This document shows, piece by piece, positions 8,510 to 10,853 of a stretch of DNA of 10,853 bases (the first letter of the stretch is position 1; the number at the start of each line of letters is the position of its first letter). The stretch spans positions 23,959 to 34,811 of the forward strand of contig NSJX01000097.1 of the NCBI GenBank assembly GCA_002286715.1. Reading direction: 5' to 3'. Origin of the DNA: Dentipellis sp. KUC8613. Taxonomy: Eukaryota > Basidiomycota > Agaricomycetes > Russulales > Hericiaceae. Under the pieces are notes generated by a model. The model saw only the letters and a list, made by a program, of their open reading frames with translations, had not been told where the DNA came from and made no database searches. The position numbers and the translations under genes were made by a program.

Positions 8510-8556
8510 ACTAGTTGGGAGTGGGCCGTCACATGTGCGGCAGGATCTGATTCAGC
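8510..8556 (+). repeat. Box D (CpG-preserved)
   Basis: ACTAGTTGGGAGTGGGCCG, a spacer containing the palindrome CACATGTG, then GCGGCAGGATCTGATTCAGC. It starts 18 bp upstream of the minus-strand ATG and supplies the in-frame upstream stop. Retains two CpGs (8527, 8538). Confidence 0.8.
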
Positions 8557-8655
8557 CAAGGAGGAAGATTTCATCTCAGTAAGCACTAATGAGTTCTTAA
8601 TTTTATCATATCCCTAAGTAATAATGGAGTGAGATGAAATGTTTCCCCCTGGCTA

Positions 8656-8689
8656 AATCAGAACCTGCTACATATCACTTGCAACTAGT
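8656..8689 (-). repeat. Box E (inverted, decayed copy)
   Basis: On the minus strand it reads ACTAGTTGCAAGTG, a short spacer, then GTAGCAGGTTCTGATTT. The GCGG of boxes B-D is replaced by GTAG, so no CpG remains. It pairs with box D in the foldback and with box A across the element. Confidence 0.7.
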
Positions 8690-8790
8690 TTGACTTGATC
8701 TGACTTGTCTGTACATTACCCAACTTTGTTTGATCTTATCTTCTATGATATGTTTTGTCTGATTTTATTTCATTTTACTGGATTTTATTT
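8660..8790 (-). repeat. Right long inverted-repeat end
   Basis: The reverse complement aligns with 3154-3315. It is CpG-free, like the left end. It includes decayed box E at its inner edge. Confidence 0.7.
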
Positions 8791-8843
8791 GATCTACATC
8801 TGAAGAAATCCAAATCTTCATAGCAAGGGGCTCAATTATCTCA

Positions 8844-8902
8844 GCTATGGTAGCTATGGAATGAGATGGTCCAACTACAGAGGGTTCCATAGCATCCATA
8901 GC
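8844..8902. repeat. 18-bp inverted repeat, 23-bp loop
   Basis: GCTATGGTAGCTATGGAA (8844-8861) against the reverse complement of 8885-8902, 16 of 18 positions matching. It is built from a repeated CTATGG/CCATAG word that recurs to about 8930. It lies just outside the right inverted end and could be part of the true element terminus or a separate small repeat. Confidence 0.7.
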
Positions 8903-9112
8903 AGCCATATATAGCTATGCTGTTCTATAGGTCCCATACTTTCCAGTCAAGTATTTATACTAGTACACATAACAATATATATTCAACATTTTATGCTATG
9001 ATGTCTACATGAACCACATAGCAATGACTGCTGAGATTCTGTGATTTACTGATTTTCATGTTTGTTGAGGTATTTACAAGACAAGGAGAATGAATGCTTC
9101 TAATATTATCAT
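8903..9112. other. AT-rich, CpG-free flank
   Basis: No CpG was found from 8540 to the array boundary at 9113. No gene, RNA or further repeat is supported here apart from CTATAG/CATAGC-type words up to about 8930. Confidence 0.6.
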
Positions 9113-10330
9113 ACGGCTGCGCGCAGATGCCAAGCGTACGCACAACGAGGGGCGGAGGGGCAGGAACGAGGGCATGCGCGAGGCAGGCGGAGGGGTAAAC
9201 AGGTGCCACATGGCCGCAAGTCGGCGTCGCTAAGGCGCGCAGCGGAGACGGTTGAGACGGTGGCACAGGGCCACGGGCCACCGAACAGTGTGGCTGTGGC
9301 TCGTGACAGTGGCATGGCGGCGCGTGACGACAGCGCAACGGCGCCTGGCGGAAGACGCGTGGCAGCGAGCGAGGCGAGTGAGGCACGATGGCAGTGCGGA
9401 GGGTTTGAGAGGGTGGCACGACGGCAGCACTTGGCTGCATGAGGGCGGCGAGCGAGGGCGCGCGAAAATGCCACTGGGCCGTGACGGCGCGACGGCGGCG
9501 CTGGTGTGCGTGGCTGCGGGGTGGGGGTGTACGGCAGTGGGGCAAGATCGCGGGATGGGGGCGCGTGGCGGCAGCGCGAGGTTGGGCGAGGGCGGCGAGA
9601 GGGTTGAGAGGATGGGGTCGTGACGGTGTCGCGATGAGCAGGGCGACAGCGACGCGACGAGGTTGGCGCGGCGACGGTGCAAGGGGGGCGCGAGACGCCG
9701 GGAGAGAGGTACGACGGCATCACAATGGGCGGGGTGACGAGCTGGGCGATGGCAATGCGATGAGGGGTGCGGCGGTAACGGCGACGAGCTGGGCGACAAC
9801 GGCGCGAAGGGGCACGCACTAGGGGCGCGAGACGGCGTGAGAGGGGCGTGACGGCGTCGCGACAAGCGGGGCGACGGCGACGCAATGGTGGGGGCGCGGC
9901 GACAGGGCGAGGGGGGCACGAGACCGGGTGAAGGGGCACAAGAGGGCAAGAGGGGCACACGACGCCACAAAACTGGCGCGAAGGCGACGCAATGGTGGCG
10001 CGCGCGAGAGGGGTGTGCGACGGTGCGAGAGCGACGCGAGACGGCGTGCGGACGCGATAGAAGGTGCTACGGCGGCGTAGAGGAGCGCGATGGCGACGCG
10101 AAAGCGCGCACGACGGCGTGACGGGGCGCACGATGGCACAACGGCGCGCACGCGAGGGGCGCGAGACAGGGTGCGAGCGGCGTGGCGGCGTCACAACGAG
10201 GGGCACGACAACGGCGCAGCGTGATGCCGGCACGAACTGGCGCGAAGGGCGGCGTGAGACGACGCAGAGGGGCGGGACCGCGACGCGAAGGGGTGCAACG
10301 GCTGGGCATACGGCGCGTACGGCGCGTACA

Positions 10331-10386
10331 GGGCGGCAGGGCGGCAGGGCGGCAGGGCGGCAGGGCGGCAGGGCGGCAGGGCGGCA
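10331..10386 (+). repeat. 8-bp tandem GGGCGGCA, 7 copies (G-quadruplex motif)
   Basis: Seven exact consecutive copies. The GGG runs are separated by regular 5-base loops (CGGCA), which meets the usual intramolecular G-quadruplex pattern several times over. The 8-bp period is not a multiple of three, which argues against coding constraint. Confidence 0.95.
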
Positions 10387-10437
10387 GAGGGCGGCAGGCG
10401 GCGTGAGGAGGGCGGGGACAGCAGAGGGCGCGTGGAC

Positions 10438-10464
10438 GGCGCGTACGGCGCGTACGGCGCGTAC
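10438..10464 (+). repeat. 9-bp tandem GGCGCGTAC, 3 copies
   Basis: Three exact copies at 10438, 10447 and 10456. Related GGCGCGTAC words also occur at about 10312-10329. Confidence 0.9.
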
Positions 10465-10478
10465 GTACGGCGCATGAG

Positions 10479-10577
10479 GGCGGCGGAGACGGCGGCAGGC
10501 GGCGCGAGGACGGCGGCGGAGACGGCGGCAGGCGGCGCGAGGACGGCGGCGGAGACAGCGGCAGGCGGCGCGAGGAG
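10479..10577 (+). repeat. 33-bp tandem, 3 copies plus a degenerate fourth
   Basis: Units at 10479, 10512 and 10545 begin GGCGGCGGAGAC and end GGCGCGAGGA. The first two are identical and the third differs at two bases. A degenerate fourth follows from 10578. This is the youngest-looking larger tandem in the right array. Confidence 0.9.
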
Positions 10578-10853
10578 GGCGGCGGAGACGGCTGCGGACG
10601 GCGCCGACAGGGCGGGGACCGCACGAGCAGGCGGCGGACGGCGCGTGGAGGCGGCGGACGGCGCATGGAGGCGGCGCATGGTGCATGGAGGCCGCGGACG
10701 GCGTGCAGAGGGCGAGGACGGGGCGGACAGGGCGCGGATGGTGCGGACGGGGCGACGACGGCGACGGGCAAACGAGGGCGGTGACGGCGGCGGTGGGATG
10801 AGAGACGGCGGCGGTGGGCGGCTGTGGGTGCGAGCAGGCGGCGGTGGGCGAAT

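Larger units (their letters stand above)
8510..8689. repeat. 180-bp foldback formed by box D and inverted box E
   Basis: The arms 8510-8580 and 8623-8689 are imperfect reverse complements around a centre near 8600. ATTTCATCTCA (8568-8578) mirrors TGAGATGAAAT (8630-8640), and CTGATTCAGCC mirrors GGCTAAATCAG. It is MITE-like in size. It overlaps the right inverted end of the larger element, so it may be a nested insertion or a rearranged end. It lies immediately upstream of the gene and could have truncated it or act as its 5' flank. Confidence 0.75.
3154..8790. mobile_element. Putative DNA-transposon-like element with long imperfect inverted ends
   Basis: The boundaries are set by ~130-160-bp imperfect inverted repeats: 3154-3315 matches the reverse complement of 8660-8790. 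Shared words run in the same order and include AAAATCnAGTAAAAT, AGATAAGATCA, TTGGGTA, TCAAGTnAAACTAGTT and GCAGGTTCT. Between them lie a GC-rich array and one peptidase-like gene on the minus strand. No transposase, reverse transcriptase or integrase is visible, so this would be a non-autonomous or decayed element, or one whose catalytic gene lies elsewhere. The exact termini and any target-site duplication were not found, so the true ends may lie outside the stated limits. Alternatively, these could be two related repeats in opposite orientation that happen to flank the array. Confidence 0.5.
9113..10853. repeat. Right G-rich, CpG-rich array
   Basis: G/A-rich plus strand running to the window end. 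The part to about 10300 is degenerate (GGCGCGAGACGGCG, GACGAGCTGGGCGA and similar). After that clean tandems of 8, 9 and 33 bp appear, annotated below. The final ~150 bases (GGCGGCGGTGGGCG, GGGCAAACGAGGGCGG) are reverse complements of words typical of 1030-1130. Open frames on both strands encode only biased low-complexity sequence and are not called. Confidence 0.85.

Noticed and set aside
3154..8790. LTR retrotransposon or transposase gene
   Set aside because: The long end repeats are inverted, not direct. No reverse transcriptase, integrase, RNase H or transposase motif appears in any frame of the AT-rich DNA.
10331..10577. CRISPR-like array
   Set aside because: Units are contiguous simple tandems without unique spacers, in a eukaryote-type context.
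9109..10771. Frames of up to 525 residues in the right array, including an APPAAVSAAVL-type protein repeat
   Set aside because: The protein repeat is only the translation of the 33-bp DNA tandem. The neighbouring 8-bp tandem would break any conserved frame, and frames are open on both strands.
1..10853. Telomeric repeats
   Set aside because: No run of TTAGGG/CCCTAA-type units was seen, so a telomere-adjacent position is not supported.

Overview
The window is eukaryotic and has very little gene content. It alternates between two kinds of DNA. One kind is GC-rich, CpG-rich and strand-asymmetric low-complexity repeat (about 1-2936, 4200-6940 and 9113-10853). The other is AT-rich, almost CpG-free DNA (about 2937-4199 and 7040-9112). 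Nothing in it looks bacterial: there are no operons, ribosome-binding sites or compact coding. The one credible protein has a bipartite cluster of nuclear-localisation-type basic motifs and a ubiquitin-specific-protease-like core. From memory, proteins of this kind near mobile elements in gene-poor repeats are common in mushroom-forming fungi (Agaricomycetes), so that is my best guess for the host. It is an inference and was not checked by any search.

Layout. 1-99 is non-array sequence with a perfect 28-bp palindrome. About 100-2735 is a C-rich array (units like CGCCCTC, GCGCCGTC, CGCCGTCTC), which flips to the complementary G-rich strand at about 2736-2936. 2937-4199 is AT-rich and carries a long left inverted-repeat end (3154-3315) and two copies of a 44-bp 'box' (3277 and 3432). 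4200-6940 is a G-rich array with a four-unit 96-103-bp tandem and a 100-bp lower-GC island, and it ends in a 97-bp imperfect palindrome (6941-7037). 7040-9112 is AT-rich. It holds a box (7175), the only likely gene (7278-8492, minus strand), a box fused into a foldback (8510-8689), and the right inverted-repeat end (8660-8790). 9113-10853 is a third array, G-rich on the plus strand, with clean 8-, 9- and 33-bp tandems, one of them a textbook G-quadruplex motif.

Interpretation. The matching inverted ends at 3154-3315 and 8660-8790 suggest one DNA-transposon-like unit of about 5.6 kb that carries the peptidase gene and encloses a GC-rich array. No transposase is visible. The strongest oddity is base-compositional. 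By hand count, the roughly 3.3 kb of AT-rich DNA contains only about 10 CpG dinucleotides, and 6 of them lie in three short box copies (B, C, D). The other two box copies, in the outer inverted ends, have lost theirs. This fits methylation-driven CpG decay of the element with recent insertion or protection of the boxes. The long open frames across the GC-rich arrays, on both strands, are products of composition and are not annotated as genes.
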